Shown here one piece after another: positions 1 to 8,647 of a stretch of 64,000 nt of DNA. Both the position numbers and the translations under genes were made by a program. This DNA is from CAWKGV01 sp963849305 (lineage in GTDB: Bacteria; Pseudomonadota; Alphaproteobacteria; Acetobacterales; Acetobacteraceae): the NCBI GenBank assembly GCA_963849305.1, contig CAWKGV010000007.1:1-64000 (forward strand), read 5' to 3'. The notes under the pieces were generated by a model. It ran no database searches, was not told the DNA's origin, and saw only the letters and a list, made by a program, of their open reading frames with translations. Numbering within the stretch: the stretch's first letter is position 1; each line of letters starts with the position of its first letter.

Positions 1-81
1 TGGGATTCGAACCCACGATACGAGTTGACCCCGTATAACGGTTTAGCAAACCGCCGCCTTCAGCCGCTCGGCCACCCCTCC
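1..81 (-). tRNA. tRNA-Ser (anticodon GCT), 3' end cut off by the window edge
   Basis: Read on the minus strand, the 5' acceptor half GGAGGGG ends at 81 and runs into TGGCCGAG, the usual start of serine tRNAs. The anticodon loop TTGCTAA gives GCT at 45-47, which reads AGC/AGU serine codons. A long variable arm follows, as in class II tRNAs, then a TTCGAAT T-loop. The 3' acceptor half lies outside the window. Confidence 0.95.
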
Positions 82-170
82 GCCGGAGCACGCGCAACCG
101 ATACTCTCGGACACGGCGTTTACACCATTGCTTCTAAGGCCTCGGCCGGCCAGCGTCAAACGCCGCCTGC

Positions 171-797
171 TCAGCTCAAGGCCACCTCGAAGCCGCGCGC
201 CGTTCCAGGACGCGCCATCATCGCCGCGTACCACCGCCGCACGTTCGGATACTCCGCCAACTCCACCTGATGGCGTTCGTGCCGCCAGGCCCAGCCGATG
301 ATGGCGAAGTCGGCGATCGAGACCTCGCCGGCCACGAACGGCACCGAGGCCAGCCGGCGGTCCAGCACGCCGTAGAGCCGGCGCGTCTCGGCCATGTACC
401 GCTCCAACCCATAGCGCCGGTCCTGCTCGTTCTCGACTTGCAGGAAATGATGCACCTGGCCGGGCATCGGTCCGAATCCGCCCATTTGCCACATCAGCCA
501 TTCCAGCACCGCGACCTGAGGGCGCGGCTTGGCCGGCCAGAACCGGCCGGTCTTCTGGCCGAGATAGATCAGGATCGCGCCCGACTCGAACACGCTGATC
601 GGTGCGCCGTCCGGCCCCTCAAGGTCGATGATCGCCGGGATCTTGTTGTTGGGGCTGATCTTCAGGAACTCGGGCGCGTGTTGCTCGCCCTTGCCGATGT
701 TCACCGTGCGGACGGTGTAGGCAAGCTCCATCTCCTCCAGCGCCACGCTGATCTTGCGCCCGTTCGGGGTGTTCCAGGTCCAGAGTTCGATCGCCAT
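171..797 (-). CDS. Glutathione S-transferase family protein, YfcG/Nu-like
   Basis: A 208-residue thioredoxin-fold plus helical-domain protein. The N-terminal motif NTPNGRKISVALEE, then ISPNNKIPAI and SVFESGAILIYL, match the YfcG/Ure2p-like glutathione transferases that act as glutathione-dependent disulfide reductases. FESGA is the glutathione-binding turn, and the C-terminal half carries the helical domain with SIADFAIIGW. Length is normal for the family. I chose the ATG at 797 because the GST fold begins at residue 2 and GGGAG lies just upstream; the longer in-frame extension has no family counterpart. It probably acts in the cytoplasm in thiol homeostasis. The exact substrate cannot be read from the sequence. 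Confidence 0.9.
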   Translation of the reverse strand: MAIELWTWNTPNGRKISVALEEMELAYTVRTVNIGKGEQHAPEFLKISPNNKIPAIIDLEGPDGAPISVFESGAILIYLGQKTGRFWPAKPRPQVAVLEWLMWQMGGFGPMPGQVHHFLQVENEQDRRYGLERYMAETRRLYGVLDRRLASVPFVAGEVSIADFAIIGWAWRHERHQVELAEYPNVRRWYAAMMARPGTARGFEVALS

Positions 798-849
798 TCG
801 GGCACTCCCTCGCATTCCGGGGCGAGTGTGCGCGGCGGCGGGCAATGCC

Positions 850-1440
850 TCAAGCTTGGGTCGTCGTGCCCTCCGCGCCGCCGGTCCAGACCGCGACGTG
901 ATCCTCCACCGCCGGCACCCGCGCAGGCGCCGCTTCGCCCGCTTGTGTGCCGACATAAATGAACGCCACGATCGCATCGTCCGGATCGAGCCCGAGCGCC
1001 GCCTTCACCATCGGGTCATAAGCCGGCGCCCCGGTTTTCCACATCGCGCCGAAACCCTGCGCGTTGGCCGCCAGCATGATCGCCTGCGCGGCGGCGCCGG
1101 CGGACAGCATCTGCTCGATCTCGGGGATCTTGTGCCCCTTGAGTACGCGCGCGGCGGCAACGACGATGACCGGGGCGCGCAGCGCCTTCTCCCGCTCCCG
1201 TCGCAGCGCCTCGTCGGACGCGTCCGGCTCCCGCGCGCGGAGCGATCCGGCGAGCAACTCGCCCAATTGTTCGCGCCGGTCCTCGGGGACGACGATGAAG
1301 CGCCAGGGCCGAAGCCGGCCGTGATCGGGGGCGCGCAGGGCGCTGCGGAATATCCGGTCGAGCGCCTCCGCGTCCGGACCGGGCGCTTCCAGCCGCACGG
1401 CGGATTGGCGGCTCAGCAGCAGGTCGATGGCGTCCATCAT
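850..1440 (-). CDS. Nitroreductase family protein, YdjA-like
   Basis: A 196-residue FMN-dependent NAD(P)H oxidoreductase of the small YdjA type. The start MDAIDLLLSRQSAVRL, the segment RAPDHGRLRPWRF and the later GAAAQAIMLAANAQGFGAMW match this family, in which FMN is bound at the dimer interface. It may reduce nitroaromatics or quinones; the natural substrate is unknown for most members. Two consecutive ATG codons are possible starts, both preceded by GGAGAG. It lies 52 bp upstream of the GST gene on the same strand and could be co-transcribed with it. Confidence 0.88.
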   Translation of the reverse strand: MMDAIDLLLSRQSAVRLEAPGPDAEALDRIFRSALRAPDHGRLRPWRFIVVPEDRREQLGELLAGSLRAREPDASDEALRREREKALRAPVIVVAAARVLKGHKIPEIEQMLSAGAAAQAIMLAANAQGFGAMWKTGAPAYDPMVKAALGLDPDDAIVAFIYVGTQAGEAAPARVPAVEDHVAVWTGGAEGTTTQA

Positions 1441-1467
1441 GTGTCTCTCCGAACAGGCAGGCGCGGT

Positions 1468-2991
1468 TCACTGCAGCGCGTTGCTGAAATCCCCCATTTT
1501 CTGCCCACCATGCGCGATCAGCGCGTCGTCGCGCAGCTTGAGGCCGGGCAGCTCGGGCAGATCGAAACGCTCAGTGATGAAGCGCAGGATCGAGCCGGTA
1601 TCGTACTGCGTGTGATCGACGTAGTTCTTCTTGGCGAAAGGGGAGATGATGAAGGCGGGGATGCGCGTACCCGGTCCCCAGCGGTCGGCCTTGGGCGGCG
1701 CCACGTGGTCCCACCACCCGCCGTTCTCGTCGTATGTCACCACCACCAGCATGTGCGGCCATTGCGGGCTCTTTTCCAGGTGGGCGATCACGTCCGCGAT
1801 GTGACGGTCCCCGTCCAGCACATCGGCATAGCCGGCATGTTCGTTCAGGTTGCCCTGCGGCTTGTAGAACGTGACCTGCGGCAAGGCGCCATGGTCGATC
1901 GCGGCGATGAACGCCGTCCCGTTCATGCCGCCGTCGCGCAGGTGCTCGGAGCGCGCGGCGGTGCCGGGCGCGTAGGCCGCGAAGTAGTTGAACGGCTGAT
2001 GGTGGAATTGGAAGTTCGGCACCGGTGGCCCGCCCTTGCCGTCAAGCGCCGCTTGCCAGGCGCCGGCATACCACGCCCAGCTCACGCCCTTGGCGGAGAG
2101 CAGATCGCCGATCGTCTGCGCCCGCTGCGGCGGCAGCGTGGTCGGGCGATTCGGATCGGCGGTCGCCGGGTCGGCGCCAGGCGCCGGCTTGTTGGCGCTC
2201 GGCTGATAGGGCGGCTGCATCGTGTTCACCGCGTAGAAATCGGGCGTGAGATTGCCGTCGGAGACGAATTTCGGAATGCCGTCCATCGCCGAGCCGGGCG
2301 AGTTCGCCGCGAGCTTCAATGCGGTGCCATCCGCCTCGACGACGCTGATCGAGGGCTTGGCCGGGCTGATATCGGCGTCGGGGTAGATCGGCATGCAGGC
2401 GCAGGCCAGGTAGATGTGATTGAGGAACGAGCCGCCGAACGCGCCCATGAAGAAGTTGTCGGCCAGCGTGTATCGCTGCGCGATGCGCCAGAGCGGCAGG
2501 CTGGAGCCGTCGTAGTGGCCCATTACCTCGCCGCCGGAATCGGCGAAGGCGACGAATTTGTCGTTCTTGCCGCCGTCGATCTGCATCTGGTTCTGGTAGA
2601 ACCGGTGCCACAAATCGTGCGTGGTGACGCCGAGTTTGACGTCGAGCCCCCGCGGGTCGTCGACCAAGAACGGCTTGGCCGGCATGTGTTCGGTCATCGC
2701 CTGCGTGACCGCCGGCACGACCCCCTTGGCCGTAAGCCCACCCCAGACCGGCGGGAGCTGTTGCAACCTCTGCCCATTGCGATCGAGCTGCGGAGTGGCA
2801 GGCGCGTCCTTGAGCCCGTTGGCGCCAGGGAACAAGCCGTACAGGTTGTCGAAGCTGCGATTCTCCGCGAAAACCACAACGACCGTCGCGATCCGGTCCC
2901 GGCTCTGCTGGGCCTTTGCCGGATACGAGCCGCCAGCCATCCAGGCCGCCAGTGCCGCCGAGGCGATCGCTACCAATGCTTGCTTCGCCAT
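1468..2991 (-). CDS. Secreted phosphoesterase (phospholipase C / acid phosphatase AcpA family)
   Basis: A 507-residue exported protein. A Sec signal peptide (about residues 1-27, ending AKAQQ) precedes the phosphoesterase motif VVFAENRSFDNLYG, where the ENRSFDN residues coordinate metal in this family. Later motifs YDENGGWWDHVAPP and RIPAFIISPFAKKNYVDHT complete the alkaline-phosphatase-like metal site. Members hydrolyse phosphate monoesters or phosphodiesters, including phospholipids, in the periplasm or outside the cell. Choosing between phospholipase C and acid phosphatase is not possible from sequence alone. Its end lies 27 bp from the nitroreductase start. Confidence 0.88.
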   Translation of the reverse strand: MAKQALVAIASAALAAWMAGGSYPAKAQQSRDRIATVVVVFAENRSFDNLYGLFPGANGLKDAPATPQLDRNGQRLQQLPPVWGGLTAKGVVPAVTQAMTEHMPAKPFLVDDPRGLDVKLGVTTHDLWHRFYQNQMQIDGGKNDKFVAFADSGGEVMGHYDGSSLPLWRIAQRYTLADNFFMGAFGGSFLNHIYLACACMPIYPDADISPAKPSISVVEADGTALKLAANSPGSAMDGIPKFVSDGNLTPDFYAVNTMQPPYQPSANKPAPGADPATADPNRPTTLPPQRAQTIGDLLSAKGVSWAWYAGAWQAALDGKGGPPVPNFQFHHQPFNYFAAYAPGTAARSEHLRDGGMNGTAFIAAIDHGALPQVTFYKPQGNLNEHAGYADVLDGDRHIADVIAHLEKSPQWPHMLVVVTYDENGGWWDHVAPPKADRWGPGTRIPAFIISPFAKKNYVDHTQYDTGSILRFITERFDLPELPGLKLRDDALIAHGGQKMGDFSNALQ

Positions 2992-3038
2992 ATCCGCTCC
3001 TTACATCGCCATATGCGGCGGGCCAGACCGCCGACTAG

Positions 3039-4674
3039 CTAGTGGCAGCTCGCGTTTCCCGCGTCCGCGACGGCCAGGAAGGTGATGGTCGCCGGCGCGA
3101 GCTCCATGGCCCCGGGCGGCACGCGGCTGCCTTCCAGGCTGGGGAGTTCGTCGTTCGCCCCCAGCGCGAGCTCGTCTCCGTTCAGCCGGACATGGAAGTC
3201 CTCCAGCTCTCGGCCCGCTGCGGCGAGCGTGTAGCGCTCTGCGGGCGTCGGGAGGACGATGGACTTCGGCCGTGTCCGGCTCGTGTTGATCGCGAGCAGC
3301 GTCACGCCGCCAGGGTGGCCGCGCAGGCAGTGGGCATAGAGGTGCAGGCCTGGCCTGGAGGGGCCGGCGTCGAGGACGGTCGAACCCATGAGCCTATGCC
3401 ACAGCAAGGCCGCCCAGTAGTTCGGGCGCGGCGCGAAGGTGTTCTGGTCGAGCAGACCGTACTCACTCGCGGCGAGCGTGTTGTGGAAGATGACCGTGAC
3501 GCCTTGCTTGGCCAGACGGCCATGCTGATCGAGGTAACGGAAGGTGTCCAGGAACGTGTCCGCCCACGGATTGCCGCCGCATGCCGCATCCGCCATCTCG
3601 GTGATCCACACCGGCTTGCCCGGCTCGAAGCGGTCACGGAGCCCTTCGTAAAAGGCGTAGCTCCGATCCGCGCGGGCGAGCCATTCCTCCGACAACGCCG
3701 CCCCGGCCGTCGTCTGCGCCCCCGCGCCCATGGACGCGCATCGGATGGAGGCCGCGCCATAGAAGTGGTACGAGAAGATGTCGAACGCGGGCCGAGGGGC
3801 GGCGGAAAGGAGATCCACCGTCTTGAGCACCGAGACCGCGCCAGGCTTCATGGCCGGCAGCAGCACGGCCTCGCCGACCGCGGCGGGACCGGCGATCCGC
3901 ATGTCGGGGGCGGCCGCCTCGGCGAACGGTCGGAAGACGGCGAAATCCCGTGCATATGCCGCCGCGTCGTAGCCGGCCGGGGCGCCTCCATACTCCGGCA
4001 TGGTCGGCTCGTTGAAGAACTCCGCCGCGGCAATGTCGCCTTTAGTGGATTTCGTGTACGCGAGGAGTTTCCGGGCTTGATCCGGCGTCCACACGCCAGC
4101 GGCGTCGCGCACGCCCGCACTGATGGCGAAGGACGTGACGATCCTCGCATCCACCGCGCGGGCGAAAACGACGACCCCCTTCCATTGGGTGCGGGTCAGC
4201 ACGCCCTGGAAGCCCTTGGGCGCGGTCGCCGGGGCGGGCGCGTCGGAGTCGTGGAAATAGACGGAGTTCGCCCACGTGCCGCTTACGCGCACATAGGCGG
4301 GCCCGAGCGCTGCGGCCAGCTTGCGCAGGCGCGCGTTCGTCAGGTCGATTGGCGGTCGCGCCTGAAACATCGCCGCGTCCTGGCCGGCTTGGGGCCCCGC
4401 GCCGCCGCTCGACTTGGAGGCGGACGTGGGCGCGGCATCCGCCACCGCGGCCCTGCCCAGCGTGTCGTACGGCTTCCAGAACTTGCCGCCGATCACCTCG
4501 GCCATCTCGACATTATACGACAGGAAGCGCTCGTCGATGGTGGCGACGGACGGCAAGGGTGGCCGACGACATGGAGACCGGTTGCGCGCGCGCGGGGCTC
4601 ACGCAGGCCGCCGCCGCGCCGAGACACGCCACGGCCGCGCCCACGAAGAGTCCGATGATCCTGGTCTTGCCCAT
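3039..4674 (-). CDS. GH79 (heparanase-like) glycoside hydrolase, frameshifted after the signal peptide
   Basis: The catalytic part (from about 4556 down to 3039) resembles heparanase/beta-glucuronidase-type GH79 enzymes: ATIDERFLSYNVEMAEVIGG at its start, AAEFFNEPTMPEYGG with the acid/base glutamate, and PVWITEMADAACGG with the likely nucleophile glutamate. A good signal peptide begins at an ATG at 4674 (MGKTRIIGLFVGAAV, ending PARAQ) but sits in a different frame. The span is 3n+1, and removing one base from the run at 4557-4559 would join the two parts as SSATLPSVATID. Either the gene is broken or the sequence has a one-base error. It would be an exported enzyme acting on uronic-acid polysaccharides. 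Confidence 0.75.
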
Positions 4675-4833
4675 GATCCTGCTCCGGCTCTCGTTGAGTT
4701 CACTCCGCCGTCCGGCGCGTTACTAGCGCTTACCGAGCGGCCGCCGCCAAGCGGGGAAAACCGAAGCTCCGCATCCAGGCACCTATGAGTTGCGCGCGCA
4801 GGTTTGTCGCCATCATGTCCCCCTTATTCGTGC

Positions 4834-5502
4834 TCAGGAAGCGGCCTGCATGTCGTTGTCGATCGGCAGCATCTGTCCCGAGATCGACTTGGCGGCGTCC
4901 GAAGCGAGGAAGACAGCCAGTGAAGCGATGTCTTTGGGGTCCACCATTCTCTTGAGGGACTGGACCGCCATTGCTTCCTGTTTGATCTCCTCAACCGGCC
5001 GGCCACTCGCCTTCGCCCGTCCAGCGAAGACCTGCTGGATGCGAGGGCCTTCCCAGTAGGGGCTGCGGTTGCGGTATCCGAAACGGCCGGCGACGGAAGA
5101 CATGTTGATGATGACGCCCGCCTCGGAGTTCTTGAGATGTGGGATAGCCACGCGGGTGACGTTGAACGTCCCGGTCAGGTCAACCCGCATGACCTTCTCC
5201 CACTGGTCGGGGTCCATTTCCTCGACCGGGGCGGTCGGCCCGGCAATGCCGGCGTTATTCACCAGCACGTCAAGGCCGCCTAGCGCCTCGGCGCACTCGG
5301 TAACCATACGCTCGATGTCCTGAGGCTTGGAGACGTCACAGATCGTCGTCTTCAGGCCTGCGATCTCTCTCGCGAGGGCGTCGAGCCCCTTTGCATCGAT
5401 GTCGCAGACGAAAACCGCGGCCCCACTCGCCGCGAAGGCCCTGGCGATCTCTCGCCCGATCCCCGCCGCGCCAGCCGTCACGAGTACGCGTTGCTTTTTC
5501 AC
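4834..5502 (-). CDS. Short-chain dehydrogenase/reductase with internal deletion of the catalytic lysine segment
   Basis: A 222-residue SDR. The cofactor motif TAGAAGIG, the NNAG motif and the serine segment INMSSVAG are all present. The expected YxxxK region is cut: RNRSPY is followed at once by WEGPRIQQVFAGRAK. In relatives the tyrosine is followed by xxxK, a helix and a VNAILPG strand before EGPR, so roughly 30 residues are missing in frame, including the catalytic lysine. The GTG at 5502 is the best start, with GGAGGG upstream and the Rossmann fold starting directly. The protein is probably inactive as an oxidoreductase. Confidence 0.85.
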   Translation of the reverse strand: MKKQRVLVTAGAAGIGREIARAFAASGAAVFVCDIDAKGLDALAREIAGLKTTICDVSKPQDIERMVTECAEALGGLDVLVNNAGIAGPTAPVEEMDPDQWEKVMRVDLTGTFNVTRVAIPHLKNSEAGVIINMSSVAGRFGYRNRSPYWEGPRIQQVFAGRAKASGRPVEEIKQEAMAVQSLKRMVDPKDIASLAVFLASDAAKSISGQMLPIDNDMQAAS

Positions 5503-5590
5503 CGTTGGCCCTCCGCATTGGTCGTGTCGCTCTCCGGACATGCTGGCAGTCGCTCGAACCTGGCAGGGCGTGAGGCCGTCGAAGCTGGTC

Positions 5591-6225
5591 TCATTGCAGG
5601 ATGTCGAATGCGCCGTGCCGGTATGTCCGGCCGCCTTTCATGACGAAATCAAGCGTCGCCGTGGCGGCGATATCGGCGATCGGATCGCCCGTCATGGCGA
5701 CGACATCCCCCGCCTTTCCAGCAGCGAGGACGCCCAGATCGTCGCGTTGCAGGAGTTCCGCGGCCACGCTCGTTCCTGCCTTGAGCGCGCGTAACGGTGT
5801 CAGCCCGGTGGCGACCATCGCCTGGAACTCCAGGACGCCGTGGCTGAACGGGAACATGCCGCAATCGGTGCCGTAGGCAATTTTGACGGTGCTTTGCGAT
5901 CCAGCGTGCCCATGTCGCGCAAGGTGGTGAAGCCATAGCGCATGTACTGCTGTGCCAGATGCAGCCCGGCCAGCGCCTTGGCCGGCGCGCACTGCAGCGT
6001 CTGCTGGCGCAGATTGAGGCCATCGACACAGAGATGGACGTGAGCGTCGATGAATCCCGGCGCGACCGTGCGATCGCTGAGATCGATCACCGCCGCGCCA
6101 TCCGGCCGGCCCACCGAGGTGGACACTTCGGCGATGGTGCCGTCCTCGACGCGGATTTCGCTGTACCCGCGCAGCGCGTCGCCGACGCCGTCGAACAGGT
6201 CGCCACAGAGCAGAACTGACTTCAT
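5591..6225 (-). pseudogene. Amidohydrolase remnant with large internal deletion and frameshift
   Basis: The N-terminal part (MKSVLLCGDLFDGVGD, with metal motif APGFIDAHVHL) and the C-terminal part (VKIAYGTDCGMFPFSHGVL through VAAELLQRDDLGVLAAGKAGD) are those of a metal-dependent amidohydrolase/imidazolonepropionase-type enzyme of about 400 residues. The middle of the TIM barrel is absent: RDMGTLD is followed within a few codons by STVKIAYGTD, in another frame (junction near 5890-5905). The carboxylated lysine and two of the metal-binding histidines are therefore lost. The start ATG overlaps the TRIC stop codon (ATGA), and GGGGGAA lies upstream. The product cannot be functional. Confidence 0.85.
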
Positions 6226-6869
6226 CGGTCTGTTCCCCCGCCTTGGCCCCAGCGGGCAACCGGAGCCCGCCAGCCGCAATAGATCGCCATCACCCGAAGG
6301 AACATGCATAGCGCCGCGCCCAGCAGCATCGGATAGGCCGGCGCCGAGCGCGTCACGCTTCCAAGCGATACCACTCCCGCCGCCGCCAGCGCTGCCAGCG
6401 CATAGAGGTCGGCGCGCAACACGAATGGAACCTCCCGGGCCAGGACGTCCCGCGTCATTCCGCCGCCAATTCCGGAAATCATGCCGAGCACGGCGGCCAT
6501 CAGCGGATTGATCCCGTAGCTGATAGCCTTCTGCGCCCCGGTGACCGCGAACAGCGCGAGGCCGATGGCGTCGAGCAGCAGGACCGGACGGCTGAACGAT
6601 TGGACGAGCGGATAGGCGAAGAAGGTCAGCAATCCGCCGCCGACCGCAATCGCGAAGTCATGCCAGTTGGCGATGGCCGACGGGGGCACCGCGCCGATCA
6701 GCACGTCGCGGGTCATGCCGCCCACCACTCCCACGACGAAGGACAGGAACAAGACCCCGAACAAATCAAATCGCTTCTGGATCGCGAGCACGGCGCCGCT
6801 GAGCGCAAAAACGAATGTGCCCGCGCCGTCGAAGCAGGCCATCAATACCGGCGGGAAAGACTCGTGCAC
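6222..6869 (-). CDS. TRIC-type cation channel family protein (UPF0126/YicG-like)
   Basis: A 215-residue polytopic membrane protein made of two similar halves, each with a glycine-rich bend: GVVGGMTRDVL and GIGGGMTRDVLAREVPFVL. This duplicated GGxxRD pattern is diagnostic of bacterial TRIC-type proteins, homotrimeric potassium-permeable channels of the inner membrane. About seven hydrophobic segments are visible. The GTG at 6869 is the likely start, 11 bp after the M20 peptidase stop; a start at the later LMACFDG is possible. Its stop overlaps the start of the amidohydrolase remnant, so the genes were once translationally coupled. Confidence 0.88.
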   Translation of the reverse strand: MHESFPPVLMACFDGAGTFVFALSGAVLAIQKRFDLFGVLFLSFVVGVVGGMTRDVLIGAVPPSAIANWHDFAIAVGGGLLTFFAYPLVQSFSRPVLLLDAIGLALFAVTGAQKAISYGINPLMAAVLGMISGIGGGMTRDVLAREVPFVLRADLYALAALAAAGVVSLGSVTRSAPAYPMLLGAALCMFLRVMAIYCGWRAPVARWGQGGGTDR

Positions 6870-6880
6870 GCGCCCGACGA

Positions 6881-8161
6881 TCAGGCGGAAGCGCCCTCGC
6901 CCGCGAGCCACGCCCCCGCCGCGGCCAGCATCGTCTCGATGCCGGTTTCGAGCGTCGGATGGATCACCGGCGCGAAGGCGGGCGAATGGTTGGCTGGAAT
7001 TGCATCGATCGTGCCGGCCTTCTCGGCCTTGTTCCATGTGTCCTGGTCGATGCCGCCGACGACCCAGAACACCGCTGGCGCATCCCATGCGGCGGCGAAC
7101 AGCCCGAAATCCTCGCTCGCCGTCGCCGGGGAAATCTGCTCGAGCCGATCCGCGCCAAACCGGCGCTCGAACGCCGCCACCACCTTGTGCGTCGCGGCCT
7201 CGTCGTTGCGGGTCACCGGATACTCGCTCAGCACCGAGAACGCGGGCGGCTTGGTGGCGCCCGAGGCCGCGGCCTCCGCCTCGATGATCCGTTTGATCGC
7301 CGCCAGCACTCGCGTTCGTACCTGATCCTTGAAGGTGCGTACGTTCAGCCGCAGCAGCGCCTGGTCGGGGATGACGTTCTCGCTCATGCCGGCACGCAGG
7401 GTGCCGACCGTTACCACCGCGTCGTCGGTCATCGCCACCTCGCGCGAGACCACGGTCTGCAGCCGCATCACGGCGGCAGCAGACATCACTACTGGGTCGA
7501 TGCTCTTCTGCGGCATCGAGCCGTGCGCGCCGCGTCCGAACAGCGTCACCTCCCAACTGTCGCCGGCGGAAAGCATGGTCCCGGTGCGCCAGCCGATGCG
7601 GCCCGCCGGAAGCGGCATCACGTGCTGGCCCAGCGTGACGTCGGGTTTCGGGAATCGCTTCACCATCCCGTCGGCAATCATGGCGCGCGCTCCCTGCGCG
7701 GTCTCCTCCCCGGGCTGAAACACGGCCATGACGGTGCCGCGCCAGGCGCCGCGGTTTTCCGCCAGCATCCGCGTCGCGCCCATCAGCCAGGCGACGTGCA
7801 TGTCGTGCCCGCAAGAATGCGCGATCGCGGTGGTTTGGCCGAAGCGGTCGGTGCCGGTCTTGTCGCTGGCGTACGCCAGACCCGTGGCTTCCTTGATCGG
7901 CAGCGCGTCCATGTCGGCGCGCAGCAGCACGGTCGCGCCGTCGCCGTTGCGCAGCAGTCCCACCAGGCCGGTCCCGCCAACGCCTTCGGTGACCTCGTAC
8001 CCGCACTGCCGCAACCAGTCAGCGGCGATGCCGGACGTGCGGTGCTCCTGCATCGACAGCTCGGGATTGGCATGTACGTCCCGGTAGACCGACTCCAGCC
8101 TGGCCAGCAGGTCATCGGACGGGCGGGGCAGCGCGGCACGAGCATCGGCAGCTATCGTCAT
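6881..8161 (-). CDS. M20 family metallopeptidase / amidohydrolase
   Basis: A 426-residue M20D-type zinc amidohydrolase. Motifs in order: VLLRADMDALPIKE with the metal-binding Asp, AHSCGHDMHVAWLMGA with His ligands, FQPGEETAQGARAMI with the catalytic and ligand Glu pair, GRGAHGSMPQ in the dimerisation domain, and ATASEDFGLF near the end. Members hydrolyse N-acyl amino acids, hippurate or similar amides. The ATG at 8161 follows CAGGAGA and matches family starts, so I did not use the upstream extension. It overlaps the small upstream gene by ATGA and precedes the TRIC gene by 11 bp, suggesting an operon. Confidence 0.92.
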   Translation of the reverse strand: MTIAADARAALPRPSDDLLARLESVYRDVHANPELSMQEHRTSGIAADWLRQCGYEVTEGVGGTGLVGLLRNGDGATVLLRADMDALPIKEATGLAYASDKTGTDRFGQTTAIAHSCGHDMHVAWLMGATRMLAENRGAWRGTVMAVFQPGEETAQGARAMIADGMVKRFPKPDVTLGQHVMPLPAGRIGWRTGTMLSAGDSWEVTLFGRGAHGSMPQKSIDPVVMSAAAVMRLQTVVSREVAMTDDAVVTVGTLRAGMSENVIPDQALLRLNVRTFKDQVRTRVLAAIKRIIEAEAAASGATKPPAFSVLSEYPVTRNDEAATHKVVAAFERRFGADRLEQISPATASEDFGLFAAAWDAPAVFWVVGGIDQDTWNKAEKAGTIDAIPANHSPAFAPVIHPTLETGIETMLAAAGAWLAGEGASA

Positions 8162-8376
8162 GGGCGTTCTCCTGTCACTCCGTCGGGCGCCACGGGATCG
8201 CATCGGCGCAGGCCCGGAGCCGGGCCTACCAGGGCCATGATCTCCCGGCTGAGGCGCAGTGCCGCATTAGGTGGCAGGGCATCGGGATGCTCGACGAGCG
8301 CAAGCAGCCGCAGCACATGCAGCCGGCGGGCCATATCGCCGGCGGCCTCTGTGTTGGTTGCGCACAGCAGGCACAT
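8158..8376 (-). CDS. Small hypothetical protein with CxxC, coupled to the M20 gene
   Basis: A 72-residue protein starting MCLLCATNTEAAGDMARR, with a CxxC pair at residues 2-5 and no membrane segment. I chose the ATG at 8376 because GGGAGGG lies a few bases upstream. Its TGA overlaps the M20 ATG (ATGA), the typical arrangement of translationally coupled genes, which supports it being real. I do not recognise a family. The CxxC could bind metal or be redox-active, but this is speculation. Confidence 0.55.
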   Translation of the reverse strand: MCLLCATNTEAAGDMARRLHVLRLLALVEHPDALPPNAALRLSREIMALVGPAPGLRRCDPVAPDGVTGERP

Positions 8377-8621
8377 CGCCGCCCTCCCGTGTTTGGATTC
8401 GTCAAGGCCCCCCAATCCGGCCAGCCGTTCCGAGCCGGCGCAGAGTAGGTCCGGTGATCATGGCCGCTACGATCCCTGCCGGCTTCCTCCCAAACAACTC
8501 CACGTTATCACGCCAATCCACGGTTCTCGCCGGTGAGAAAATCGTGTCCACCTGGATGGGTAGCGTCATAGGCTCTGTCTCAACCCAAAGAATTCTTACT
8601 AGGCTAGTCTAGCTAGGCTGC

Positions 8622-8642
8622 TACACTATTGATTATAGTGTA
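8622..8642. promoter_or_regulatory. Perfect 8-bp inverted repeat just upstream of the peroxidase start
   Basis: TACACTAT, a 5-base loop TGATT, then ATAGTGTA ends 5 bases before the ATG at 8648. It is AT-rich in a GC-rich genome and occupies the place where a ribosome binding site would be expected. It could be an operator or an mRNA hairpin controlling translation. No downstream T-run is present, so it is not a normal terminator. Confidence 0.4.
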
Positions 8643-8647
8643 TTGAT

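Noticed and set aside
754..3042. A 762-codon open frame on the plus strand
   Set aside because: It lies antisense to well-supported nitroreductase and phosphoesterase genes, has Arg-rich low-complexity composition and no domain. Such long shadow frames are expected in GC-rich DNA.
3042..4658. A 538-codon plus-strand open frame
   Set aside because: Antisense to the GH79 gene and without any recognisable domain; another GC-driven shadow.
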